Origin: Bifidobacterium breve DSM 20213 = JCM 1192
GTDB lineage: Bacteria; Actinomycetota; Actinomycetes; Actinomycetales; Bifidobacteriaceae
DNA length: 64,000 bases
Direction of reading: 5' to 3'
Assembly (NCBI RefSeq): GCF_001025175.1
Contig: NZ_AP012324.1
Coordinates: forward strand, 868,001 to 932,000
Of the stretch, positions 17,949 to 26,475 are shown in pieces. Below the pieces are notes generated by a model that did no database searches, was not told where the DNA came from, and saw nothing but the letters and a program-made list of their open reading frames with translations. Both the position numbers and the translations under genes were made by a program. The first letter of the stretch is position 1, and the number at the start of each line of letters is the position of its first letter.

Positions 17949-18380
17949 TTTCGCGCTCGTTTACTGTTGTGCCATTCCAGTTGACTCCAGTTGGCTCGTT
18001 GATCTTGACCGTCATACCGCCGAATCCCGCCGCGTGACTTCGCGTAGGTGTTTGGGACAAATCCTGGGACAAATCCGCGAACCATTTCGAAACCGCGAGC
18101 CTGCAGTTTCGTTTTTGTCCCGGGGACAAAAACGGGCTGGTTTTGAGGCTCAAAATCATTCGAAACGAATGGTCAAACGCCCGATTGTCTTCTTTGTCGC
18201 CTGTTTCGCACAGTAAATCGTAGCCTGTGGCTTTATCGTCTTGCGTTCCCGCAGGTTCAGGAGGGATACGCAAGAGCGATGACTGAAAGAATCGTCGCAG
18301 GCGGCTTCGCGCATGCCCCTAATCACGCTTTGGCACTGCTCGATAAGGCTGCTCGCTTCACTCCATGAACAGAGGATCCC
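17949..18380. other. Non-coding left end of the island with GGGACAAA repeats
   Basis: No convincing gene. A 12-bp unit TGGGACAAATCC is repeated in tandem (18053-18064, 18065-18076) and an 11-bp inverted repeat with one central base, GTTTTTGTCCC and its complement, lies at 18111-18133. A 29-codon frame at 18279-18368 begins after CAGGAGGG (18258-18265), but the 13-base spacing makes translation doubtful; its product resembles nothing I recognise. Confidence 0.5.
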
Positions 18381-19070
18381 TCAGTGGGTCGGAGCTCGAA
18401 AATCAACGATTCCCCAAGTCAGGTACTCCCATTTCCCTTTCTCCTTATCGAGCTCAGGATACTCGCTCAAAAACCTTTCAACGCCCCTTTCCATGCGCGC
18501 AAGCAGGGCAGTTAAGTTGATGCTGATCTTTATGCGGCAGTCGTTCTCAACCCCATCCGGCTCTGGTGAGCTGGTGGATCCATATCCGACGACCAGCTGG
18601 CTGTCGTTGTCGAAGACCTGTATGCCGATCGAATGGAACGGCGAGTATTTTGCCCCCGCGCCATTAATAACCGAAGATCCGGTATGGAGCACGGCGTTTC
18701 GCAGTTGGCAGAAATCGGATGCGGTGAAGTTGTCTTCCCGCATGAGCGCGGCCATCGTTCGCTCGATATGGTCTCGACTTTGCTTGCGAGATCTGTCGAT
18801 GTCGTCAACCACAGGGGTGCTAGGAAACCCGAGATACCTCGTGCACCAATTTCGCTGTCCATCTTTATTACTGGGGTCAATCAGGTTCGCGCAAACATCC
18901 GGAATGGTGACCAGAACCGTCAGGCATGAGATCAGCAAACCGGCATCGAACGCCAAGCGAGCCTCCCCGATAAGATTTCTCGGCGAGCGCTCAATGGTTC
19001 GCGGGGCGCCCTGGGGCGCGCCCGCGTCGTTTTCGGTATCAGGAAGCAACAGGTCAAGCTCTGAGCCCAT
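18381..19070 (-). CDS. HEPN-like protein, last gene of a restriction-like operon
   Basis: A 229-residue protein of a family I recognise only by pattern: a helix-rich segment ARLAFDAGLLISCLTVLVTI followed by PDVCANL, and later DFCQLRNAVLHTGS. The latter contains R124-N125-x3-H129, the R-x4-H arrangement of HEPN domains, many of which are RNases in toxin and phage-defence systems. A C-terminal strand-rich part (SIGIQVFDND, then INLTALLARMERGVERFL) follows. It starts 3 bases after the stop of the small HTH gene, so the pair is tightly coupled. Whether it is catalytic is not known. Confidence 0.6.
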   Translation of the reverse strand: MGSELDLLLPDTENDAGAPQGAPRTIERSPRNLIGEARLAFDAGLLISCLTVLVTIPDVCANLIDPSNKDGQRNWCTRYLGFPSTPVVDDIDRSRKQSRDHIERTMAALMREDNFTASDFCQLRNAVLHTGSSVINGAGAKYSPFHSIGIQVFDNDSQLVVGYGSTSSPEPDGVENDCRIKISINLTALLARMERGVERFLSEYPELDKEKGKWEYLTWGIVDFRAPTH

Positions 19071-19073
19071 CGG

Positions 19074-19292
19074 TTAACCCTCGATCTCTATACTCTCGCC
19101 GCCATCGTTCGGAACCAGCTTCACAGAGTAATTGAGCTGCGCCGCCGTTTGGCATAAGGTCTCCACCTTCATAGTTTTCGATTTTAGGCGCTGGTCTAGC
19201 GCCTGCGGGGTGAGACCGAGATCGATGGCAAGGGAGCGTTGGGAACGCCCCTGCTCCTCAAGTATCGACTTGATGGCATCTGCGGATCTCAT
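19074..19292 (-). CDS. Small HTH protein (XRE-like, antitoxin-sized)
   Basis: A 72-residue protein consisting almost entirely of a helix-turn-helix: AIKSILEEQGRSQRSLAIDL followed by GLTPQALDQRLKSKTMKVET. It overlaps the upstream Tudor-like gene by 4 bases (ATGA) and ends 3 bases before the HEPN-like gene. The size and position suit an antitoxin or operon autoregulator. No targets can be named. Confidence 0.7.
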   Translation of the reverse strand: MRSADAIKSILEEQGRSQRSLAIDLGLTPQALDQRLKSKTMKVETLCQTAAQLNYSVKLVPNDGGESIEIEG

Positions 19293-19615
19293 AGCTGCAA
19301 CATCCCCTGGAAGAAGGTCGACGGGAACATGAATTCGCGTTCTTTTTTCTTTTTGTCGTTGTCGAAACGCACGGCGATTCTGTCACTGCCAATCGAAACG
19401 ACTTCGCCGTAGCCAAAGCTCTTGTGGAAGACCTGCGTTCCCTCCTCGATCTTGGAGAGGTCGTCTTCGGTGATGGCTGGCCCTTCAGGCTCCAATGCCT
19501 TGGGCTCGGTCTTTTTCGGATAACCGGAAAGCCACCAGCCGGCCTTGAAGCCCGTTGCCTTGCCGCCTTCCAGCTTGTAGGTGAACTGTGCGCCATTTGC
19601 GGCAAGCTCGTTCAT
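19289..19615 (-). CDS. Small protein with Tudor-like C-terminal domain
   Basis: 108 residues. The C-terminal 60 residues (EEGTQVFHKSFGYGEVVSIG, then SDRIAVRFDNDKKKKEREFM and FPSTFFQGML) resemble the Tudor-like beta-barrel at the C-terminus of PcrA/UvrD helicases and related stand-alone proteins. The N-terminal part is polar and unassigned. It starts 30 bases after the stop of the helicase gene and overlaps the HTH gene by 4 bases, so it may be an accessory factor for the helicase. Function is inference. Confidence 0.6.
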   Translation of the reverse strand: MNELAANGAQFTYKLEGGKATGFKAGWWLSGYPKKTEPKALEPEGPAITEDDLSKIEEGTQVFHKSFGYGEVVSIGSDRIAVRFDNDKKKKEREFMFPSTFFQGMLQL

Positions 19616-19645
19616 GACGACGTCTAGCTCACCACCGCCGATGGC

Positions 19646-22378
19646 TCAAAGGCTTCCGCCCTTGGGGCGGCGATCGGCGATACGGACGTTGTGGGACTCG
19701 AGGACGCCGACGACCCAGTCCTTCTTGAGGGGAGCCTCTCCAAGCATCGTTGCTTTCGCAGTCGACCTTGAAACGCTCAATGCCGACGGTTTGACCGAGG
19801 GTTTTACCGCAACAGCAGGCGACGGAGCTTCTGCCTTAGCGCCGTTGCCCAGAGCGGAGCCGTCGGGAGCCACCATCGACTCCTGCTGCTTCGCGTAGAG
19901 GTAGTCGTAATTGGACAGGGACGTATCGTAAAGGCCGACCTTCTCGCCCTCATGCTTGTTGATACCGGTATAGACAAGGCTCGCATCCTCATAGCGACGG
20001 AACTTGTAGACCGCGTCGTTCATGAGGGCGGAATTGAACATGCCGAGCGAAACGAGCAAGTTGAAATCCGAGACGTCAAGACCGGTGACCTTCTTAAAAA
20101 GCCCCGGCTCCAACTGAGTGATGACGTCGTAGAGGGTCTCCTCGCGGTAGTCGGTGAGGTACATGAAGACCGGGATGCGCGTGGCGAACTTGATCAGTTT
20201 CTCCTGTATCTCCTTGCGCTTGGACTTGAACTCCTTCTCCTCCTCAGTGAGCTGCTTCTTCTCCTTTTGGGTGAGGTTGTCGCCCTTCTCCTTCTTGACC
20301 TTCTTGATGGCTTCAGACTTGTTGATGATGGTCTTGATGTCGTCGTTGAGACTGCGGAAGCCCTCGATGCTCATGAGGGCGTTGATTGCCTCGTCGTTGG
20401 CGAGCAGGCGTCGTAGCGTGTCGTTATCGACGTTGACGAGCAGCGCCGACTCCCAGCGCTTGGCGAGAAGCGTTGCGGAGGTCCCTGCCATGGCGATGTC
20501 GAGGATTTCGGAGGCGTTGATCTCCTTCATACGGCTGCCGTCGTAGGCAAGCACGGGAAGGAAGCGGATGAAGTCGCCAACCTTCTGCTCGGGGCCCTTC
20601 TTCTCTGTGGAGAGCTGCGTGGAGTAGTCGGACACCATGGTGAGGGCGCGGTCTAGCGCAAAGTCGAACACGTAGCACTCGTTCTTGACGATTTGCATGT
20701 TCCCGTCGTCGTCCTTGACCGTCCAGGGTGACTGCACGCGAAACGCCGTCTGGAAGTAGGTCTCGGCGCTCTTTACGTTGGAGAGCATGAAGACGCCGGT
20801 CCATGGCTTCACCGTGACGCCGGTGGTGAGCTTGCCGCAGGACAGCGTGATGGACTCCGACTCGAGCGGATCGCGCATCGACTTCTGCACGGGCGGCAGG
20901 GCGGCAAGACCGATGCCCGCGCCCGAGCCTGCGCACACGTTGATGTGGTAGTCGTGGAAGAAGGTGTTCTGGCGCTCCATGAGCAGGTTCTTCATGGCGA
21001 AGCACGATGCGACGTTGGGCAGGAACCATAGGGTATGGCCGAGCACGGAAAGCAGGCGCACATCGGAGAATGGCATGGCCGGCTTCTCCCCGAGCTTGAG
21101 CTCGTCGACCGTAGTAGGCATGTGCTGGCCGCGCATCAGGTCGAGCCACATCTGAACGTAGCTCTTGAACTTGAACTGCGCGGCCTCGCCCTCGCCCTCC
21201 GCGGAGAAGAAGACGTTGAGGTCGAACTGGTTGGTATCGGTGTTGAGCGCTATGCGCTTGATGTCCTCTGGCATCTGGTAGGTGAGCATGACCATGCGCG
21301 GCAGCGAAGCATAGGGGTTGGGGCCTTGGGAGGGCTTCCAAGCGGCTTTCGCGGCCTGTTCGTCCGAATAAGTCCAGTTGAAGATCTGCTCCTTGATGAA
21401 CTCACCGGAATTGAGGACGCGGAACGGCGTGCCTGACAGGAACAGGAAGTACTTGGTGACAATCGGCAGCCAGGTCTCGTCCTGCTCGTTGCCGGTGACC
21501 TTGACGTCCTCGTGGATGGCCTTCTCGTCGTCCTCGCCGATCGAGGCGAAGAGCTTGCGCGCGGAGTCGCGCCACGCGCCGAAGTGATACTCGTCGAAGA
21601 TGACGAGATCCCAGTCGGTGAGGCGCACCCACTCGTGGCGGGCCTTGATGTTGCCGTTTGAGTCGAGGCCGAGGTAGTCCTGGAACGAGCCGAAGCAGAC
21701 GATGGGACGCGACGGGTCGCAGTCTTCGTACTGTTGGCCCTCGCGGCACACGAACTGCCAGTCCTCAAAATCGACATGGCGATTGAGGTCTTCCTCCCAC
21801 GCGCTCTGGACGGCAGGCTTGAACGTGAGCACGAGCACGCGGCTCATGCCCATGGACTTGGCGAGTTCGTAGGAGGCGAACGTCTTGCCGAAGCGCATCT
21901 TTGCGTTCCATAGGAACTTGGGCGTACGTTTAGAACCCTCGGCGTTGACCGACTCGAAATACTCGCGAGTGCGCCGCACGGCTTCCGCCTGCTCTGGGCG
22001 CATCTTGAAGTTCTGGTCACGCTCCTCGACGTTCTCGGTGCGGTCGCGTACGGCGACCCATGCAGCGCGCACATCATCTGGCGTGCAGCGGAACCACTCG
22101 CCACCCATCCCCTCGTGGTCATGTCTTTCAAGCCAGTGGTGCAACGGGTGATCAAGGAACACCGTGCCATCATCGCGAACTGCCGACTCTGCGAAAACGA
22201 TGTTGTAGGGTCGCTCCTCGGGTTGAATCACCGGAAATTGCTCACACACACGCACTTCGACGTCGCGCGTGGTGTAGCCAACTTTGAGGAGCCCATTATG
22301 GTTGGGATTAGTGTCCTTATAGGCGTAGATCGACGGATGAGAATCCGGGCGTTGTGGAAAGAAGTCTTGACTGGGCAT
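19646..22378 (-). CDS. GIY-YIG-like / superfamily 2 helicase fusion, restriction-type
   Basis: A 910-residue protein. Residues about 17-50 (PSIYAYKDTNPNHNGLLKVG, then YTTRDVEVRVCEQFP) match the GIY-YIG/T5orf172-like nuclease pattern. A ResIII-type helicase follows, with Walker A-like AKMRFGKTF (159-167), DEYH box (262-265), LFLSGTPFR, and a late QTAFRVQSPW resembling motif VI. A Lys-rich coil (KKEKGDNLTQKEKKQLTEEE) and a C-terminal region of unknown fold complete it. The start at 22378 lies 2 bases after the methylase stop; an upstream in-frame codon at 22408 lies inside the methylase. Partner methylase is broken, see next entry. Confidence 0.75.
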   Translation of the reverse strand: MPSQDFFPQRPDSHPSIYAYKDTNPNHNGLLKVGYTTRDVEVRVCEQFPVIQPEERPYNIVFAESAVRDDGTVFLDHPLHHWLERHDHEGMGGEWFRCTPDDVRAAWVAVRDRTENVEERDQNFKMRPEQAEAVRRTREYFESVNAEGSKRTPKFLWNAKMRFGKTFASYELAKSMGMSRVLVLTFKPAVQSAWEEDLNRHVDFEDWQFVCREGQQYEDCDPSRPIVCFGSFQDYLGLDSNGNIKARHEWVRLTDWDLVIFDEYHFGAWRDSARKLFASIGEDDEKAIHEDVKVTGNEQDETWLPIVTKYFLFLSGTPFRVLNSGEFIKEQIFNWTYSDEQAAKAAWKPSQGPNPYASLPRMVMLTYQMPEDIKRIALNTDTNQFDLNVFFSAEGEGEAAQFKFKSYVQMWLDLMRGQHMPTTVDELKLGEKPAMPFSDVRLLSVLGHTLWFLPNVASCFAMKNLLMERQNTFFHDYHINVCAGSGAGIGLAALPPVQKSMRDPLESESITLSCGKLTTGVTVKPWTGVFMLSNVKSAETYFQTAFRVQSPWTVKDDDGNMQIVKNECYVFDFALDRALTMVSDYSTQLSTEKKGPEQKVGDFIRFLPVLAYDGSRMKEINASEILDIAMAGTSATLLAKRWESALLVNVDNDTLRRLLANDEAINALMSIEGFRSLNDDIKTIINKSEAIKKVKKEKGDNLTQKEKKQLTEEEKEFKSKRKEIQEKLIKFATRIPVFMYLTDYREETLYDVITQLEPGLFKKVTGLDVSDFNLLVSLGMFNSALMNDAVYKFRRYEDASLVYTGINKHEGEKVGLYDTSLSNYDYLYAKQQESMVAPDGSALGNGAKAEAPSPAVAVKPSVKPSALSVSRSTAKATMLGEAPLKKDWVVGVLESHNVRIADRRPKGGSL

Positions 22379-22380
22379 GG

Positions 22381-22740
22381 CTATTCCATTTCTGGGATCG
22401 AGTTGCAAATGTCAGCCATCTCCGCTTCGTCTAAGACGTACTCTGCAAACAATTCCTCATCGGTCCAGATATGGCTCCACTCTTGAACCGGAACGAACTC
22501 AAAAGCCTTTGGAGCCATATCTTGCGTGGACGTTCTTGTCGCAACGAGATACCGAACAAACCGCGTCTTAAGATAGGCAATCAGATTTCCCGCCTCCGAA
22601 ACGGAAGTGCCAAGGACGATTACGTTGTATGTGTTTGAGCTGCACGTGCCAGGTTCACTAAGCTTAGGTTTTCCGAGAATCGTACTTCCCGGGTTGCCTG
22701 CCCCGGGGATGAGAACCTTACATTTCTTGATGTCATCGAC
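22381..22740 (-). pseudogene. C-terminal remnant of an Eco57I-type restriction-modification methylase
   Basis: About 120 residues remain: KKCKVLIPGAGNPGSTILGK, SEPGTCSSNTYNVIVLG, EAGNLIAYLKTRFVRYLVAT, and the end FEFVPVQEWSHIWTDEELFA. This closely follows the target-recognition/C-terminal region of Eco57I-type enzymes that sit upstream of such helicases. The catalytic domain with the NPPY motif is gone; homology stops at about 22740, where unrelated sequence begins before the IS3-family element. The stop is 2 bases from the helicase start. Confidence 0.7.
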
Positions 22741-22921
22741 GGGCGCCGACGGCCCGACAGCCACGCTGCGGATCGTCGAGGGCGACATGGTCGAGTGCGC
22801 GGGCGGATCCGAGCGCGCCTGGTTCTTCTCGGCCGAGGAGCCCTCCGAGGCCGGCGGCGTGCTCAGCGTGCCCATCGACGTCAAGAGAACCGGCGATAAG
22901 GCGTGGATTGGCTACAATGTA
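22741..22921 (+). other. Unassigned coding fragment between methylase remnant and IS3 element
   Basis: On the plus strand a frame reads TGADGPTATLRIVEGDMVEC, then AGGSERAWFFSAEEPSEAGG and VLSVPIDVKRTGDKAWIGYN, with no start or stop of its own. It looks like an internal piece of an unrelated protein brought next to the methylase by deletion or rearrangement. I do not recognise it. Confidence 0.4.
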
Positions 22922-22968
22922 TTAGACAGTCCGATGGGGGACGATTGACGTGGGATTGGAGGCCGGCG

Positions 22969-23262
22969 ATGGCCGGCCCGAAGCATCCCCGCCACTACGA
23001 GGAGTCGTTCAAACGGCAGATCGTGCAGTTGTATGAGAACGGCAAGCCCTCCCGGGAGATCAGGGCCGAGTACGACATAGCGCGATCGACCCCGCGGCGT
23101 TGGGTCCAGGGCATCCGCGACAGCGGCTCCACCCGGGCCACGGACAACCGCACGCCCGGGCGGAACGAGCCGGTCGGGCCGGGGAGGCGCAACAGGCAGT
23201 TGGAGATGGAGGTGGACGTTTCAGAACGAGCGGCGCCGGCATTCGCACGAAAGCAGGCGTGA
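22969..23262 (+). CDS. IS3-family transposase OrfA
   Basis: A 97-residue OrfA. The HTH region reads RHYEESFKRQIVQLYENGKP followed by SREIRAEYDIARSTPRRWV, typical of IS3/IS150-group OrfA proteins, and is followed by a basic region and a helical tail. The ATG at 22969 comes after TTGGAGG (22955-22961). In this family OrfB is made by -1 frameshifting; here the downstream frame is further damaged, so the product is probably inactive. Confidence 0.75.
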   Translation: MAGPKHPRHYEESFKRQIVQLYENGKPSREIRAEYDIARSTPRRWVQGIRDSGSTRATDNRTPGRNEPVGPGRRNRQLEMEVDVSERAAPAFARKQA

Positions 23263-23942
23263 TACGGGCCAACGCCGCCCGTTATCCGATATCGGCGCGA
23301 TGCGGGATGCCGGGCGTTCCCCGCTCCGCCTACTACTGGATGATCGAACATCCCGAAGCCGAGCGGGTGGACCCGATTGCCGGCGGCGTGCGCGCGGTCC
23401 GGCGCGACGGCCATGAGCGCTGCGGCGCCGGGAAGATCAAGGCCGCGCTGGAGCGGAGGGGCGTCACCGCGTCCGGGAGGCGCGTCGGCGACATCATGCG
23501 CGAACGGGGCATGCGGGCGCGTACGCGCGCAGACGGTCCGAACCGCACAGGACGCGGGCCGACGAGGCCGGGCTCGCGAACATCCTCGGCCGCGGGTTCG
23601 ACGGCTACGAGCCGCCACCCGCCTGGCCGGTGACCTGACGTACGTGCGCGTCGGCGGCAAGTGGGCGCACGTGTGCCTGCTGGCCGGCCTGGCGAACAGG
23701 GGCATTACCGTCCATTCCGCCGGGCGGGCCCGGGACGCGAGCCTGGTATTGGGCGCGTTCGCCACGCTCGACTTCCCTCTGACCGAGGTGGAGGTGTTCC
23801 ACACGGACCGGGGCGGCGGGTTCGACAACGCGAGAATCGACGGGCCGCTCGACGTGTTCGACATCGGAGGATCGCCGTCAGGGAAGGGCGACCCGTACGA
23901 CAACGCCGTGGTCGAATCCACCAACAGGCTCCTGAAGAAGGA

Positions 23943-23949
23943 GCTCATA
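23943..23949. repeat. Target-site duplication, left copy (GCTCATA)
   Basis: Seven bases GCTCATA directly left of the IS21-family element, matching 26469-26475 on the right. Confidence 0.8.
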
Positions 23950-24059
23950 TGTATTTCGTCAAATTGAGGTGGACGTGTTTCGGCGCTTAATCTGAACACC
24001 GTCGGCGTTCAACTTGAACACCGTCGGCGGTTGGTTCCTTGTTTTGTTGTTTGTTTGGT

Positions 24060-24831
24060 TTATTTCATGAGGGAGTGTTTGTTCCGATGGGATTCGCCGT
24101 GGAAGCGGAGGATCCTGCCGTGGTGGACGATGCGGTCGATGACCGCGGCGGCCATGTCCCCGTCTCCGGACACGTCGCCCCATCTGCCGGACTCGAGGTT
24201 CGAGGCGGAGGTGACGCTGCGGGTCTCGTAGCTGTCCGCGCCGGCCTGGAACAGGAGCCTGGCCCCGTCGATGTCGATGGGCAGATGGCCGGGCTCGTCG
24301 ATGATGACCGGCCCGGCCCCGCCTATCGACTTGAGCTCGGCGTCCAGCCTGTTGTCGTCCTTGGCCTTCCTCAAGCGCATGACCAGGCTGGAGGCGGCGA
24401 GGAACCTCGCGGGTATCATGCGTTGGCATGCGAGCATGCCGATCGCGATGGCCAGGTGGGTCTTGCCGCGGCCGACGTCGCCGTAGAGCACGAGATCCTC
24501 GGCCCGGTCGACGAATTCCAGGCTTTCCAGCTGTTCGCGGCCCCGGTCGGCGGGGAACGAGGCCATGCCCCCGGTCGTATCCGTCCAGGGTCTTGCTCTG
24601 GGGGAACCCGGCCTGTTTGGGCAGCCGCCGCCGTTTGGATTCGGCCCGGCTCGCGTTCTCGGCCGCCAGCAGGTTGGCGAGGAAGCCGAGCCGGCCGGGC
24701 GTGGCGTCCTCCAGGGCCTTCCCGGGCACGCTGTGTGTCAACGGCAGGTTGCGGGCGAGGCCCATGACCTGTTCCGGCGTGGCCTTGTCAGGAACGCGGC
24801 CGCCGCGCTGCCGCGGTTTTTGCCGGCTCAT
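24060..24831 (-). pseudogene. istB: IS21-family helper ATPase IstB, frameshifted
   Basis: The N-terminal part (start ATG 24831, overlapping istA by ATGA) runs in one frame as PEQVMGLARNLPLTHSVPGK to SKTLDGYD near 24590. The rest continues in another frame as FPADRGREQLESLEFVDRAE with the Walker A loop YGDVGRGKTHLAIAIG, VIIDEPGHLPID (Walker B region), and SNLESGRWGDVSGD. The junction near 24565-24590 contains a run of five G on the coding strand (gaccgggggc), a likely slippage or indel site. It could be programmed frameshifting, but IS21 IstB is not known to need it. Confidence 0.75.
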
Positions 24832-26288
24832 TCGGCCTCCTTCATGTATTTGTCGTAACGCTTCAGATCCTGCCCGCCTTCGGTTCCCGCACCCTCGAGG
24901 ATGCGTTTGGCGCATGTGCCGATCGCCGCGCGGTCGACGGTCCGTCCCGCGTTGGTGACGGTCTCCACCGCTTTGACCGTGGCGGCGAGCCCGCAGTCGG
25001 CGGCAACGGCTCGGATGTCGTCGAGCGGATCGGAGCGCGTGCGTGCGTCCATGCGGTCGGGCAGGGCTCGCACGGTTTCGGGGAAATCGTTCCCGATCGG
25101 GCTTTCGCCCCATATGCGGGGCTTTCGCGCGATGATCGCGAGCAGGCTCGCCGGATCCGCCTGGGGTTCCGCCGAATGGCCCCAGATCCTCTCCGGCGTG
25201 GTGATCGTTTCGCCGTCGGGGCCCCGCGGTTCGATCTCGAAGACGCGCGCCCCGGCCTGCAGGCGCATGGAACGCCATTTCGGTCCGGCCGGATACCGGT
25301 TCGCGTCGATCGTGGCGGCGCCGGTCTTGTCGGTTTTCACGCTCCTCCAGTCGCACGGGTCGAACCGCACGCCGGGCAATGGAAGCATGTGGTCCTTCTC
25401 CGCCTCGAACAGTTCGATCACCGGAACATCATGCCGGCAGTGATCCGATCCGGCGACGCGTTCGCACGCGTCGAGCCACACGCGCGTCAGCGTTTGGAAG
25501 CTCCCGGCCGACGGCATCGGCACCATCAGGTTGCGCCCCGCGAAGCCGACGGCGTTCTCCACGCTTCCCTTCTCATGGCCGGAACACGGGTCGCGGAACC
25601 GGGGCCCGAACCCGTGATGCGCGCAGAACAGGGAGAACAAGCGGGTCCGGGCGGCCGTGCCGTCCGGCCTGCGATGGCCCACGCCGGTGGCGTTGTCGAA
25701 CACCACCACCCTGGGCGCCATGCCCATGCGCTCGAAGATCCACAGCAGACCCTGGCACACGCACTCCGAGGTCTCGCCGGGAAGGGCGACCACCCGGCGC
25801 ATGTTCGAATACGGGAACGACGCCACCAGGAAACGCGCCACGCGTTCGACTCCGGCGATCACGGCCCCGGCCTGGCCGAAATCGACCTGCATGCTGCCCG
25901 GCGTCCACTCCAACTCGGCGAAGCCGTCCGACTCCATGCGATGCTCCCGCCGCCAGCGCCTGACCCAGCGCTGCACCGACGAATACGAGCCCGTGAACCC
26001 GCACTCCGCCACGAGCCGCTCGTACACGCGCGTCGCGGTGTGGCGCTGCTTGACGGGCATGCGCAGATCCGCGGCCGGCCACCCGTCCACGACGGCCGAA
26101 TACCCCGCGTCGACCAGCGACCTGCCCGCATGCCCCGAGCCAAGGGGCTTGGGAGAGTAATCCCCGTGGTCGGCGTACCTGGCCACGGTCGTGCGCGATA
26201 CGCCGAGTTTCCGCGATATCCCCCTGTGGCTCAGGCCCTGGCGGTCGAGCTGCCTGATACGCCGTCGGACACACACCGGTGCCGTCAT
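24828..26288 (-). CDS. istA: IS21-family transposase IstA
   Basis: A 486-residue transposase. An N-terminal HTH (HRGISRKLGVSRTTVARYAD) is followed by the rve-type DDE core with MQVDFGQAG (first Asp), RVVVFDNATGVGH (second Asp) and GHEKGSVENAVGF (Glu), then the Mu-type C-terminal beta-barrel region (FDPCDWRSVKTDKTGAATID). Length and domain order are normal for the family, and no in-frame stop is seen, so istA appears intact although its partner istB is frameshifted. Confidence 0.88.
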   Translation of the reverse strand: MTAPVCVRRRIRQLDRQGLSHRGISRKLGVSRTTVARYADHGDYSPKPLGSGHAGRSLVDAGYSAVVDGWPAADLRMPVKQRHTATRVYERLVAECGFTGSYSSVQRWVRRWRREHRMESDGFAELEWTPGSMQVDFGQAGAVIAGVERVARFLVASFPYSNMRRVVALPGETSECVCQGLLWIFERMGMAPRVVVFDNATGVGHRRPDGTAARTRLFSLFCAHHGFGPRFRDPCSGHEKGSVENAVGFAGRNLMVPMPSAGSFQTLTRVWLDACERVAGSDHCRHDVPVIELFEAEKDHMLPLPGVRFDPCDWRSVKTDKTGAATIDANRYPAGPKWRSMRLQAGARVFEIEPRGPDGETITTPERIWGHSAEPQADPASLLAIIARKPRIWGESPIGNDFPETVRALPDRMDARTRSDPLDDIRAVAADCGLAATVKAVETVTNAGRTVDRAAIGTCAKRILEGAGTEGGQDLKRYDKYMKEAE

Positions 26289-26468
26289 TTCCTTTCCTCC
26301 CGGGAACCATCAGTTTGGTTGACAGGCACTCGGGAATCCACCAAGGAACCGGACGATGCCGGTGTTCCCATTCCACCGGCGCCATCACCGCCGACACCGT
26401 CCAAATTGAACGCTCAGGGTGTTCAGGAACAAGTGCCGACAGTGAACACCTTTATTCGATCACACACA

Positions 26469-26475
26469 GCTCATA
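26469..26475. repeat. Target-site duplication, right copy (GCTCATA)
   Basis: Second copy of the 7-bp duplication flanking the IS21-family element. Confidence 0.8.

Larger units (their letters stand above)
23950..26468 (-). mobile_element. IS21-family insertion sequence (2519 bp)
   Basis: The element starts TGTATTTCG and ends CGATCACACA (reverse complement TGTGTGATCG), consistent with the TGT ends of IS21 elements. Both ends contain subterminal repeats of the type CTGAACACC and CGTTCAA. It carries istA and istB in the usual order with ATGA overlap. It is flanked by the 7-bp duplication GCTCATA and sits inside the IS3-family transposase gene. The istB frameshift suggests it is no longer autonomous. 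Confidence 0.85.

Noticed and set aside
17929..18273. Open frame on the minus strand as an integrase C-terminus
   Set aside because: No integrase motif (R-H-R-Y residues) is visible, and its sequence is built partly from the GGGACAAA repeats.
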